Shown here piece after piece: positions 53,147 to 63,641 of a stretch of DNA of 64,000 nt. A model generated the notes under the pieces. It worked only from the letters and a program-made list of their open reading frames with translations. It did no database searches and had not been told where the DNA came from. The position numbers and the translations under genes are program-made. Every line of letters starts with the position of its first letter. The stretch's first letter is position 1. Source of the DNA: Tengunoibacter tsumagoiensis (GTDB taxonomy: Bacteria; Chloroflexota; Ktedonobacteria; Ktedonobacterales; Ktedonobacteraceae); contig NZ_BIFR01000001.1 of the NCBI RefSeq assembly GCF_003967535.1, positions 611,493 through 675,492 of the forward strand. Reading direction: 5' to 3'.

Positions 53147-53854
53147 TCAGTTTGTTTGTAACACCAGTGCTGTACCATTCACATCTAGCGTGAGAGTTGA
53201 CTGAGGATTGCTGCCAATATCAGTTGTGTCGGCAATCCCCGTTGGGCTAACGATGCCCGGAATGTTGGAGCTAACGGCATCCAGGATACCAGTCAGTTTC
53301 AGGTGTAGTGCAGCATCCTTCTTCAGGGATACGTCAAGTGTTCCACCATTGGAGCTAAATGTTGGCAAAGAGCCAGCATCAAAACCACCCAGGAAGACGA
53401 TGGAACCACCATTATTTTCGATCAGGCTCTTCCCCGTCAGGGTAGTCTGGATCAGATTAATGGGCCCACCATTGCAGTCCAGATTCATTTGTCCGCTGAC
53501 ACCAAACACATCAATCTCTGAGGCGTTGATCTTGAGATTGATGGAAGAGGGAACGGTCATATCCAGATCACAGCCATTAATAATCATGGTATTGCTATCT
53601 AAAGCATGATGAGAGGAGACAAACATACTCCCCAGGCCCTGCAAGATGACTTGATTTGTCGAGCTATTCGGATGAATATGGACATAGCCATCACATTCAT
53701 CAATATAGAGCGTCGTGCCTGGATCAACGGTAATAACGTTGCCAGTCTGCCATTTATAGAAGAAGAAGCTACCTGCTCCGATCAGGAGGAGCAGAAAAAG
53801 CCATCTGCCCCAACGAAAACGTCGGCGCCGGTAGGGGGTCATAAAGCTATTCAT
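53147..53854 (-). CDS. Membrane-anchored beta-repeat protein (paralogue B)
   Basis: 235 aa. A basic N-terminus (YRRRRFRWGRW) and one membrane helix (LFLLLLIGAGSFFFY) place the rest outside the cell. The extracytoplasmic part consists of short strands with repeating phrases NNGGSI, NGGTLDV and DCNGGPINL, as in DUF4097-like right-handed beta folds. A paralogue lies immediately upstream, separated by 5 bases and surely co-transcribed. GGGAG lies about 10 bases before the ATG. Function unknown; surface structure or binding of extracellular ligands is possible. Confidence 0.8.
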   Translation of the reverse strand: MNSFMTPYRRRRFRWGRWLFLLLLIGAGSFFFYKWQTGNVITVDPGTTLYIDECDGYVHIHPNSSTNQVILQGLGSMFVSSHHALDSNTMIINGCDLDMTVPSSINLKINASEIDVFGVSGQMNLDCNGGPINLIQTTLTGKSLIENNGGSIVFLGGFDAGSLPTFSSNGGTLDVSLKKDAALHLKLTGILDAVSSNIPGIVSPTGIADTTDIGSNPQSTLTLDVNGTALVLQTN

Positions 53855-53859
53855 ATATG

Positions 53860-54762
53860 TTACGCTCCCGTCTGAGTAGAGATCGTGATATTGCCAGTGT
53901 TGTCTTTAAATGTTACCTGGGCTTCTGGATCAGTGCCAACATTGAGATGGGCCTCTTTACCCTGTACGTTCACGCCAGGATCTGTGGAGCTATTGGTGCC
54001 AGTGTTGTTGAATACATTGAGATGAAAGGAGTTCTGTTTCGAAAGGGTCGCATCGATGGAACCAGTATTGCTTTCAAAAGAATAGATGCCAGAAGAGCCT
54101 ATTGAGCCCTGGAAGACGATCGAGCCCGTGTTATTGTAGATCGTCGCCGCGCCATTGAGGGCCGAATCTTTGATTGTTAGCAGGCCTGTATTATCGGCGA
54201 TTAACGATGCTCCACTGAGATGACAATGAGTAAGGGTAATTGATCCACTATTACTGCTCAGGTTGAGATGACCGGTGAGACCTGTGACATCGATTCTGGC
54301 CGCATTGGTATCAACGTTGAGGTCGCTGTTGGCTGGCATGGCGATGTCCAGGATCGAGTCTGTCACTGGATCTCCATTGAGAATAATAATGCTGTGATCA
54401 CTGTTCTGTTGAAAGCCGTCGATTCCCATCGACCAGGGCAAGTGAATGGGGTTCTGACTGATCTTCTGGACAACGATCTTCTGGGGATCACTGCCAACAT
54501 GGATACGGATGAGGGGCAGGTCAATCTTTTCATACCTGGAACTATTTACAATCAAGAGAGGTTGAGCACTGGTAGAAATGGTGGTTGGACCAATTGACCA
54601 GCCAGGGATAAAGGGCAACAATGTGAGGACTGGTATCCCAACGATGAGTAGAAGCAGCAGAATGCAGCCAATATTGAGGCGTCTACGCCTGAATCTTCTC
54701 TCAGGCACAAAGCCATAGCGAGACGAAGCCTGTCGATAAGGATCTGTAAAGCTCATAATCAA
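53860..54762 (-). CDS. Membrane-anchored beta-repeat protein (paralogue A)
   Basis: 300 aa. Same design as its downstream neighbour: a basic N-terminus (RRFRRRRLNIG), one membrane helix (CILLLLLIVGIPVLTLLPFI) and an extracytoplasmic region with repeated phrases such as SNSGSITLTHC, NNTGSIVFQGS, SNTGSIDATL and DNTGNITIST, each ~22-28 residues apart, characteristic of a beta-solenoid (DUF4097-like). The two genes differ in their repeats and N-terminal linker, so they are diverged duplicates. No catalytic residue is evident. Confidence 0.8.
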   Translation of the reverse strand: MIMSFTDPYRQASSRYGFVPERRFRRRRLNIGCILLLLLIVGIPVLTLLPFIPGWSIGPTTISTSAQPLLIVNSSRYEKIDLPLIRIHVGSDPQKIVVQKISQNPIHLPWSMGIDGFQQNSDHSIIILNGDPVTDSILDIAMPANSDLNVDTNAARIDVTGLTGHLNLSSNSGSITLTHCHLSGASLIADNTGLLTIKDSALNGAATIYNNTGSIVFQGSIGSSGIYSFESNTGSIDATLSKQNSFHLNVFNNTGTNSSTDPGVNVQGKEAHLNVGTDPEAQVTFKDNTGNITISTQTGA

Positions 54763-54886
54763 TCCTTTGAATAGAGAACAATAGCACAGTTTAAACGTCC
54801 ACAGGCGTGAAATGTTGGGGGTCTCTATCCTTCTGAAATACTTAATGAGGTAGATGCCAGATAACGCAGACCTTATAGAACAATGG

Positions 54887-56662
54887 TTAGGGGTTCTTGC
54901 GGCTCTTTTTGTAGCTGTAAAAGGGGAGAGAGAGGAGGATGAGACAGCTAATCACGGAGATGGTGCTGTAGATAATAAAAATAGTGGTGGCAACGAGCGA
55001 GGTCTGCCGTTGCAGCCACATGTCTGTATAGCTGGCAAAGGCGGTACTCAGAAGAATGGCAAAGAGGATGGCACTATTAAACAGGGCTCGTTGGGGTCGG
55101 GCTCGCAACAAGAATAATCCAACCAGCAGACCTGCAAGGGCAACACGTAGATCCCAGGGCCAGCCAAAGCTCTGTCCAGAATAGACGACATAATCTCCCA
55201 ATAGCGTCCCAACGCCACCGGAGAGCAGGCCCGACCAGGGCCCCCACTTTGCACCGCAGAAAAGGGCAATGCTTAAAGTGACCATGTCCAGGAGCAGAAA
55301 GATGCTGATCCGAAAGGGGACAATCCCAACGTACAGGGTATACCAGGTCGGGAAATGGGTACGATCCAGCCAGACGGTAATAGTTGCACACAGAAGAGCA
55401 GCCACCAGGGTAGCAAAGATCTGGCGAGGGGTAAAGTTCCAGAAAGAGGTCTGAGGTTTGAGCACTACCGCGCGAGCTCGCTGAACGCCCTGCATAATAC
55501 GAACTGGCTGATGTGGAGCATTGCGATGCCTCCAGCCAGCAAATCTACTCCGAACACGTCGGGCAGAGCGCCTGACATCCGGGACGTGGAGCAGATGCGC
55601 GGCGGGCTGGCGCATTGCCTGAGCTTGAGAGCGCGTTGATCTTGCCGTTGCGGGCCTGGTAGGGGAGGCTGGAGAGGCAGGGCTGGGGCCCGTTAAGCGG
55701 ATGGGAGTGGTAGAGTTCTGGGAGGACTCACGCAAAATGCGTTGCAACTCCTGTCTGACAATAAGCATACTGGCAGGTCGTTTCTGATCATCAACCTCGA
55801 CCATTCTCAGTAACAGAGCCTCCAGATCGGCAGGCACACGGACCCTGTGTGATGCCAGAGGTGAGAAACGGAAGGGCGAATCGGCAGGATTCCAGCCCGA
55901 GAGCAGTTGATAGAGAATCGCACCCAGACTATAGATATCCGAGCGGGGTGTAGTCTGAGAACGCCCATACTGCTCAGGGGCAGCATACCCCGCTGATCCG
56001 AAGGCCATCGTATCCTGCGCCTGACCAGGCTTAAAGTGGCGCGCAATGCCAAAGTCAATGAGATAGATCTCGCCCTGAGGGGATCGAATAATATTTGAAG
56101 GCTTCAGATCTCGGAAGATAATCGGAGGCCTCTGCTCATGCAGATATTCCAGAACAGTACAGAGTGTAATACCAATACGCAGCGCTTCTACCAGTGGGAG
56201 CTTGCCGCCCTTCTTCGCCAGATAGTCAGAAAGCGTCTGGCCCGGGATAAAGTTCATCACCAGATACCAGCGACCAGACTCCGTAAAATAATCATGGATA
56301 CTTGGAAGATTGGGATGTTGAAGTTTTGCCAGGAGATGAGCCTCCTGCTTAAAATTATCGGCGGCGCGGGCCAGCTCCTGTGGCGAAAGATTCTGCTCGC
56401 TCATCTCTTTGACGGCAACGAGGCGATTCCCCAATTGAAGATCCTCAGCCTCATAGACCGCACCCATTCCACCTTTGCCAATTGTGCGTAGAATACGGTA
56501 GCGCTGCTTCAACAACAACTGCTGCGGCAGAAGTCCTGTTGGATAGTGAGCAGAAGCAGGCTGAGAGCTCGTCAGGGGAGCACCACAAGAGAAACAGGTT
56601 CTACTACCAGGTTGATTGCCTGCCCCACAATTATCGCAAAAGATCAGAGAAGCCATACGCAT
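54887..56662 (-). CDS. Zinc-ribbon Ser/Thr protein kinase with multi-helix membrane domain
   Basis: 591 aa. A zinc ribbon (Cys9, 12, 23, 26) opens the protein. A Hanks-type kinase follows (~50-305): Gly loop GKGGMGAVYE, catalytic Lys in VAVKEM, FRDLKPSNI (Phe replaces the usual His of HRD, as is common in this bacterial group), DFG in LIDFGIARHF and APEQYG. A Pro/Arg/Ser-rich linker (~310-400) leads to about six membrane helices (~410-585), laid out like an ECF-type S component (GLLSGGVGTLLGDYVVYSG). It should phosphorylate Ser/Thr on cytoplasmic targets. ATG 56662 has GAAGGA upstream. It lies downstream of gyrB and a 23-bp hairpin. Confidence 0.93.
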   Translation of the reverse strand: MRMASLIFCDNCGAGNQPGSRTCFSCGAPLTSSQPASAHYPTGLLPQQLLLKQRYRILRTIGKGGMGAVYEAEDLQLGNRLVAVKEMSEQNLSPQELARAADNFKQEAHLLAKLQHPNLPSIHDYFTESGRWYLVMNFIPGQTLSDYLAKKGGKLPLVEALRIGITLCTVLEYLHEQRPPIIFRDLKPSNIIRSPQGEIYLIDFGIARHFKPGQAQDTMAFGSAGYAAPEQYGRSQTTPRSDIYSLGAILYQLLSGWNPADSPFRFSPLASHRVRVPADLEALLLRMVEVDDQKRPASMLIVRQELQRILRESSQNSTTPIRLTGPSPASPASPTRPATARSTRSQAQAMRQPAAHLLHVPDVRRSARRVRSRFAGWRHRNAPHQPVRIMQGVQRARAVVLKPQTSFWNFTPRQIFATLVAALLCATITVWLDRTHFPTWYTLYVGIVPFRISIFLLLDMVTLSIALFCGAKWGPWSGLLSGGVGTLLGDYVVYSGQSFGWPWDLRVALAGLLVGLFLLRARPQRALFNSAILFAILLSTAFASYTDMWLQRQTSLVATTIFIIYSTISVISCLILLSLPFYSYKKSRKNP

Positions 56663-56780
56663 AGTTGTTCCTTCAAAGCATCAAACAGTCCAAAGAGAAA
56701 AGCCATCAGAGCGCGCCTTCCCCTATATAACACGAACGAAATCATGAGACTGATCTAAAAAGAGCGCGCAAATTTCGCCC

Positions 56781-56840
56781 TCGCAGACAAGAAACGATCG
56801 ACCATCTGCCAGTAGAGGGTCGATCGTTTCTTGTCTGCGA
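56781..56840. terminator. Perfect 23 bp hairpin after gyrB
   Basis: Arms 56781-56803 and 56818-56840 are exact complements around a 14-base loop, 12 bases after the gyrB stop. No T-run. Likely terminator or mRNA 3'-end of gyrB. Confidence 0.75.
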
Positions 56841-56851
56841 AGAAGCTATGC

Positions 56852-58888
<2,037 letters not shown>

Positions 58889-59276
58889 TCAAACACTCCA
58901 ATATGGGTACTCTGCCACGTAGGCATGGAGCTACAACATTCAGGACAAGCGTCACTGCATACACACACGTTGTTCAACGCGGAGCTCTGACTGAGCACGA
59001 CCTATCCCTCATTCCGCTTCGGCCATCACACCACACACATAGAGCACAGGCCAGGAAGTCGAACGGGGTCATATCTTCTTGCTCTCATTACTTTGTCTTG
59101 TACAGGTATACGCCTGATAAAGTATCCCGCACGCTGTACATCCAATAGGGGAACATATGTGGTTGGAAACATATGCCAGGAAGTAGTGCTTAGCGGGCCA
59201 GTTCTCTGTCTTCACATTCTTTTTACACAACCAAAAAGTGGCTAGTCTGCCAATTCTGGTCCTGATTCGCCACATC

Positions 59277-59304
59277 ATTATAGCACATTTTATGCTATCC
59301 TCAA
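59277..59304 (-). promoter_or_regulatory. Probable gyrB promoter
   Basis: On the minus strand TTGAGG and a perfect TATAAT are 16 bases apart, 390 bases upstream of the gyrB ATG. Confidence 0.5.
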
Positions 59305-59364
59305 AGTAGATAGGTTGAACGGACAACCGCAATGGACAGAAAAAGAAAAAGGTGAAAAGAAAAG

Positions 59365-59392
59365 GCAGAGGTGCCGAAATTGGCACCTCTGC
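59365..59392 (-). terminator. Rho-independent terminator of the double zinc-ribbon gene
   Basis: GCAGAGGTGCC pairs perfectly with GGCACCTCTGC around 6 bases; on the minus strand CTTTTCTTTTC follows. Confidence 0.85.
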
Positions 59393-59531
59393 ATCTCTCA
59401 CCATGGGTAGGAGCGCTCTGCCTGTACATGAAGAAGCCGGATTATAGTCACAGAAGAGACAGCCTGTAAGTGGGCACAATTGAGAACCGTCTCATGGCAT
59501 CCTGCTTTGTAAGTGAGAGCGGGGGATAAGG

Positions 59532-60167
59532 CTAAAAACGATTTCCGCTCAACGGCATACTTGGATTACCTGGCATAGGACCATTGGGCTGCATACCTGG
59601 AGGTAGACCCTGTTGCATACCCTGGGGCATTCCTTGCATAGGTCCAATTCCTGGCATACTGGGTGGCATTGATGTACTGGCGACATTCGTAGAGCAGTAA
59701 GGGCAGAACATCCAGCGTAGCTCGAGCAAGCGCTCGCACTTGGGGCAGGAGCGTTTCAACTTCTGGCCGCAGGATGGGCAGACCTGGAAATCACCCTCAA
59801 CGCGAGCATGGCAATTATTGCAGGTCTGGCGCTCAGTCATCTCAGCCAGCAGGGACTCCTCTTCCAACTGACGCTCGTAGATCTCGGCCAGAGTCTGGCG
59901 CGGACGGAGAATCAGATAGATGAACAATCCCCCAATGGGAAAGAGAGCAACCAGAATAGTTGCCAGCACCTGAGATAAGAAATCTTGCGTGCGAGAGCGA
60001 ATATCGCGGAAAGCCCAGATAACCAGGCTCAGACAGAAAATAACAAAAAAAGCCACCGTACACCCAATCAGGGGTCCGACCATGTTCGTAAATTTATCTA
60101 ATGGATTGGCTGTCGACGCAGGTTGCGTCGCATTGATCGCTAATAAAACTAATGAATTTCCGCTCAC
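59532..60167 (-). CDS. Double zinc-ribbon membrane protein (DZANK-like)
   Basis: 211 aa from GTG 60167 (AAAGGGG ~10 bases upstream). Two membrane helices (~30-53, ~65-86: GPLIGCTVAFFVIFCLSLVIW, QVLATILVALFPIGGLFIYLIL), then two zinc ribbons (CNNCHARVEGDFQVCPSC and CPKCERLLELRWMFCPYC), then a Met/Pro/Gly-rich repeat tail (MQGMPQGMQQGLPPGMQPNG). A likely scaffold or sensor at the membrane; no catalytic motif. It has its own terminator. Confidence 0.88.
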   Translation of the reverse strand: MSGNSLVLLAINATQPASTANPLDKFTNMVGPLIGCTVAFFVIFCLSLVIWAFRDIRSRTQDFLSQVLATILVALFPIGGLFIYLILRPRQTLAEIYERQLEEESLLAEMTERQTCNNCHARVEGDFQVCPSCGQKLKRSCPKCERLLELRWMFCPYCSTNVASTSMPPSMPGIGPMQGMPQGMQQGLPPGMQPNGPMPGNPSMPLSGNRF

Positions 60168-61011
60168 AGGACCAACGCCCCTTTCAGATTCGAAGATTAG
60201 CTACATCATTACAAAGCACAACAGATTGTGCCCACTCTGTTTTTAGATTACATTACACTGCAATTAAAACGATTCACAAGCTCCTCTGATGACAGACTAG
60301 GACTATGTGCTCTGTAAACCCTTAACCACTATCATCGACAAGTTACTATACAATCAGCAGGCAACCAATAATAAAGATTTTTACCTATGTAATTTAGTGT
60401 AATTTCGCAAGGCTACCTACAAAGATGAACAGGGTAGTTATGCAAAGACCATTCTTTCAAAGACCATTTTATAGCGCGTCTATTTTTCTTATCTTCCGTT
60501 CATCGAGTCATTGTCTTTTTATACGAGAGCTCTCACTAGCAAGTTTGCCATATCTCTAGTAGTACGTGCAACCCCTGAACGGAGCCTCATTTTATGGCTA
60601 AGGCACAGCTTTATTTCATTCAACAGGAGCTAGATAACTTTTTCTACAAGTAAAAGGCGTGCTAGAGATCTTTTTTGAGCTTAAAGAGAAAGAATTTCAC
60701 GGCCTTTGCAAGGGATTTTTCATTCTGGAACGAAAATGCGCCGCATCAATCTTCCTCTCTCTCTAATTTGTACAGCAAAGTCGAAACGGGACTTTTTTCT
60801 TATTCTGTAGCAGCTTTTAAGGTGCTATTATAGTTTGTAACTAGTTGTATGTCGATGCTTCACATTGCGATGAGGCAGTTCTACTTGATAAAGCGATTGA
60901 GATGAGACATGATCCGACTCGCCAATTACTCATTTCAGCTTCGTTATCTTATTATACTGAGCGAGCAGAAAGATAGAGACATGCAAACGTTGTTTTTTAC
61001 TGGTAAAACTC

Positions 61012-61040
61012 TATACAAATGCCAGAGGCAGTGCTATAAT
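61012..61040 (+). promoter_or_regulatory. Promoter of the glucosaminidase gene
   Basis: TATACA and a perfect TATAAT spaced by 17 bases, about 140 bases upstream of the ATG. Confidence 0.5.
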
Positions 61041-61085
61041 AAGGTGAACAAGGCTTAGAACAAAAGTTCTAATTCATAGAAAACA

Positions 61086-61168
61086 TCTGCTCTCGATAGC
61101 GTCTACTTAAGAGTGTCTCAATAGACAGCGTCTGCTCTCGATAGAGTCTACTTAAGAGCGTCTCAATA
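61086..61168 (+). repeat. Tandem 38-base direct repeat before the glucosaminidase gene
   Basis: 61086-61123 and 61131-61168 match at 36 of 38 positions, period 45. Each contains CTACTTAAGAG. The second copy ends 2 bases before the ribosome-binding site AAAGGAGGA. It lies in the transcribed leader, so it may act at the RNA level, or be a repressor site. Confidence 0.85.
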
Positions 61169-61181
61169 AAGGAGGACCCCA

Positions 61182-62087
61182 ATGGCGAGCGGTAGCTATG
61201 CCAAGAAGTCAATGTCTCAACAGCCAATTGAGGTGGACACGTACGTTCCGCGTCGCCGCACCCGTCTCCTCCCAGAAACTACGATTGAGGAAGAAGAAGA
61301 GGAACCAGAAGCTCTCCAGCTAAGCACCGTTATTGCCAGGACGATGCAGAAGACGAACGAACTTTCACTGACCGTTCGTTCGAAAATGGTGGTAGATGAG
61401 TACGAGCCACATCCATTAAAACGGCATCTTCCCTGGCTCAAACCACTCATTATCTGCGGTGTGATCAGTGTCGTTTTCATTGTGATTCTGATCTCAGCGG
61501 CAGCGCTACAACGTCCAGGAGGAACGACGCTAAGCTATGGACAGGGTGGTAATGTCTATACAGTTGATTCATCCAGCTGGCGCGTCAACCAGCCTCTGGC
61601 CCCCAAGGTCACGCTCCCCCCTTCAACAGGCCCATATTCAGTTCTGATCGCACCAACTATCACAGCAGATACAATTAACAAAGTGCTGGCAACCTATAAT
61701 TCTCCTGCTGCTGGCAAAGGACAGGCACTTTATGATCTGGGAGTGAAGTATCAGATTGATCCGACCTTTGCGCTGGCTTTCTTTTTGCATGAGAGCAAAT
61801 TTGGAACTCAGGGCGAGGCCCGCTCCAGCCTCTCGCTCGGCAATCTTCGCTGCATCGATGGAGCCGTGTGCCGCGATGGCTATGCCTGGTTTCCCACCTG
61901 GGAAGCTGGCTTCGAAGCCTGGTACCAGCTCATTCGTAATCTGTATGTTGCCGGTTGGGGTCGTACAACCGTCGATCAGATTATTCCCAAATATGCTCCC
62001 GCCGCCGATCATAACGATGAACAGGCTTATATCAATAGTGTAAAACATGCTATCGATGTCTGGCGCAATGGTGGCATTGTGGTATAG
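61182..62087 (+). CDS. Membrane-anchored glucosaminidase-like cell-wall hydrolase
   Basis: 301 aa from ATG 61182, after a strong AAAGGAGGA. A ~85-residue acidic/basic cytoplasmic head is followed by a membrane helix (~88-110, PLIICGVISVVFIVILISAAAL), a linker and a glucosaminidase/lysozyme-type domain (~155-295): LGVKYQIDPTFALAFFLHESKFGTQG carries the catalytic Glu region, with LGNLRCIDGAVC and a GFEAWYQLIRNLY block. It probably cuts peptidoglycan glycan strands. The single Glu supports catalysis, but activity is not shown. A 25-bp hairpin follows. Confidence 0.9.
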   Translation: MASGSYAKKSMSQQPIEVDTYVPRRRTRLLPETTIEEEEEEPEALQLSTVIARTMQKTNELSLTVRSKMVVDEYEPHPLKRHLPWLKPLIICGVISVVFIVILISAAALQRPGGTTLSYGQGGNVYTVDSSSWRVNQPLAPKVTLPPSTGPYSVLIAPTITADTINKVLATYNSPAAGKGQALYDLGVKYQIDPTFALAFFLHESKFGTQGEARSSLSLGNLRCIDGAVCRDGYAWFPTWEAGFEAWYQLIRNLYVAGWGRTTVDQIIPKYAPAADHNDEQAYINSVKHAIDVWRNGGIVV

Positions 62088-62095
62088 CGATCATC

Positions 62096-62151
62096 CCCTG
62101 AGACAGAAGAGCCCACAGAAGATTTTTTCTGTGGGCTCTTCTGTCTCAGGG
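62096..62151. terminator. Perfect 25 bp hairpin covering the fusion-gene stop codon
   Basis: Arms 62096-62120 and 62127-62151 are exact complements with a 6-base loop. The stop codon of the minus-strand fusion gene (62146-62148) is inside the right arm. It lies between convergent genes and is a likely bidirectional terminator. Confidence 0.8.
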
Positions 62152-63540
62152 TCGCGGAATCAATCCTTGCTCTAAGGCTTTGCTCAAGGCTTCGGTTCGG
62201 CCTGAGACCTCTAACTTCTGATAGATATTGGCAAGATGGAAGTTTACGGTGCGCTCGCTGACAAACAGGCGAGCTGCAATCTCTTTATTGCGTAATCCAC
62301 GTGCCAGAAGTTGCAGAACCTCTAACTCCCGGTTGGTCAGGGTCTCATAGCGGCCCTGCCGTCCCAGACGGGAGATAAGCCGACCGGCCATCTGAGGCTG
62401 AAGCTGTAACTCTCCACGTGCGACTGCATGCACGGCCCGAACAAGTTCATCTGGCTCGATATCCTTGAGGACATAGCCATCTGCCCCCGCCCTGAGGGCC
62501 TCGTAGAGATACTCTTCACGATCCTGTACAGCCAGAAGCAGGACGCGCGTCCCCAGGTTGAGTTGCTTGATCTGACGCAGAGCCTCCAATGTCTGACCCG
62601 CGGGCAAGAGCGCATCCATGAGAACAACCTGTGGGCCCAGTTCTAATGTCTCACTCACCGCTTGCAAACCATCGGCGGCCACTCCCACGATCTCCAGACC
62701 AGGGTAGGAGGAGAGGAGCCTCTGAAGTCCTGCACGAACAACGGACTGTGATTCGACAATCAAAAGCCGAACATTCTCTCGCATTGCTGGCACAAGATGC
62801 GAGGGCGCGGCTTCCACGATAGCTACAGGCTCCTGTGCTCGCTCTTGAAATGAACAGAGATAGGGCATACGGACCTGAACACGCGTCCCCTGCTCACCAG
62901 TTGCCCGAATCTCCAGGCTCCCTCCCAGATGTTCTAACCGATAACGCAGGTCGGTAATGATAGAGGGGAGGGCCAGCTCTTCTCGCTTCCCTTCACTCTG
63001 GACAAAAGGAAGCACCTGTGTTCCCTCACTCTCGCCCTCGATAGAATGCTGACCAAGCAAAGGATTAAGTCCATCATCTTCAAGGCTCATGAGAATCTCA
63101 TCGGCTCCATACTGTAAGGTCAGGCGAATACGGCGCGCGCCTGCATGTTGCTCCACCTGTACTAATGTTTCACGTGAAACAGCAAAGAGCAACCTCTCTA
63201 TAACCTTCGCAATCGTCTTTCCTTCGGGCTGACCATGTTCATCAGCTCCCGAGATTGCCACGCGACTGGCAAGGTTGAGCCGTTCGGCACTCTCTTCCAC
63301 CAGACGCGAAAGAGCTTCTGAGAGGGCAACGCCCTCAAGCTCGTCTGGCAGAAGATCAGCACAGGAGATACGGACCGAGGTCAGCGCGGCACGTGTCATC
63401 TCCTGTAAACTCCGCAGACCTTCGCGAAGATTGTCCTCGCGATCACCCTGACCAATAGGAGCGTCAAGCTGCACCTGCAAAGCATTCATCTCAATTAACA
63501 TCGAACTCAATATCTGCAAAAGCTGTTCAGATGACCCCAT
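62146..63540 (-). CDS. Fused degenerate histidine-kinase/NarL-type response regulator
   Basis: 464 aa from ATG 63540 (TGGAG 6 bases upstream); ATG 63552 and 63573 are in frame. The N-terminal ~240 residues resemble the dimerisation and HATPase parts of a LiaS/NarX-type kinase (EGVALSEALSRLVEESAERLNLA; N-box ETLVQVEQHAGA; EDDGLNPL), but no phospho-accepting His is seen and the N-box Asn is Gln. A receiver follows with Asp in VVLMDALLPAG, but the acidic pair is reduced to VES (VRLLIVESQSVV), then a full LuxR-type HTH (LTNRELEVLQLLARGLRNKEIAAR). The output domain looks functional; the signalling parts look degenerate. A perfect parS site lies in the N-box region. Confidence 0.87.
   Translation of the reverse strand: MGSSEQLLQILSSMLIEMNALQVQLDAPIGQGDREDNLREGLRSLQEMTRAALTSVRISCADLLPDELEGVALSEALSRLVEESAERLNLASRVAISGADEHGQPEGKTIAKVIERLLFAVSRETLVQVEQHAGARRIRLTLQYGADEILMSLEDDGLNPLLGQHSIEGESEGTQVLPFVQSEGKREELALPSIITDLRYRLEHLGGSLEIRATGEQGTRVQVRMPYLCSFQERAQEPVAIVEAAPSHLVPAMRENVRLLIVESQSVVRAGLQRLLSSYPGLEIVGVAADGLQAVSETLELGPQVVLMDALLPAGQTLEALRQIKQLNLGTRVLLLAVQDREEYLYEALRAGADGYVLKDIEPDELVRAVHAVARGELQLQPQMAGRLISRLGRQGRYETLTNRELEVLQLLARGLRNKEIAARLFVSERTVNFHLANIYQKLEVSGRTEALSKALEQGLIPRP
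63166..63181. promoter_or_regulatory. parS: parS chromosome-partitioning site (perfect consensus)
   Basis: TGTTTCACGTGAAACA: a perfect 16-bp palindrome identical to the bacterial parS consensus bound by ParB/Spo0J. By chance a given 16-mer is expected about once in 4 billion bases. It lies inside the coding sequence of the fusion gene (Val-Ser-Arg-Glu-Thr). parS sites cluster near the replication origin in most bacteria, and gyrB is 4.3 kb away. Confidence 0.9.
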
Positions 63541-63641
63541 AGATAGCTCCATTCCACACCTGGCCGAAAACATTTCTTGCTCTACTCATTCAGTTCTACT
63601 ATACTATCTTCAAGTTTCTATGTTGAGCGGAGAGAAAAAGT

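Larger units (their letters stand above)
58889..59531. other. Gene-free stretch upstream of gyrB
   Basis: 643 bases. Contains the gyrB promoter at 59277-59304, which implies a ~380-base 5' UTR, and the terminator of the zinc-ribbon gene (59365-59392). The long leader may hold a regulatory RNA, but I see no known riboswitch. Confidence 0.6.
60168..61181. other. 1-kb gene-free stretch upstream of the glucosaminidase gene
   Basis: 1014 bases without a convincing protein frame on either strand; A+T-rich, with several T-runs (for example 60694-60700, 60990-60997). It contains a promoter (61012-61040) and a 38-base direct repeat near the gene. I see no RNA gene by signature. A long untranslated leader or an unidentified small RNA is possible. 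Confidence 0.6.
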
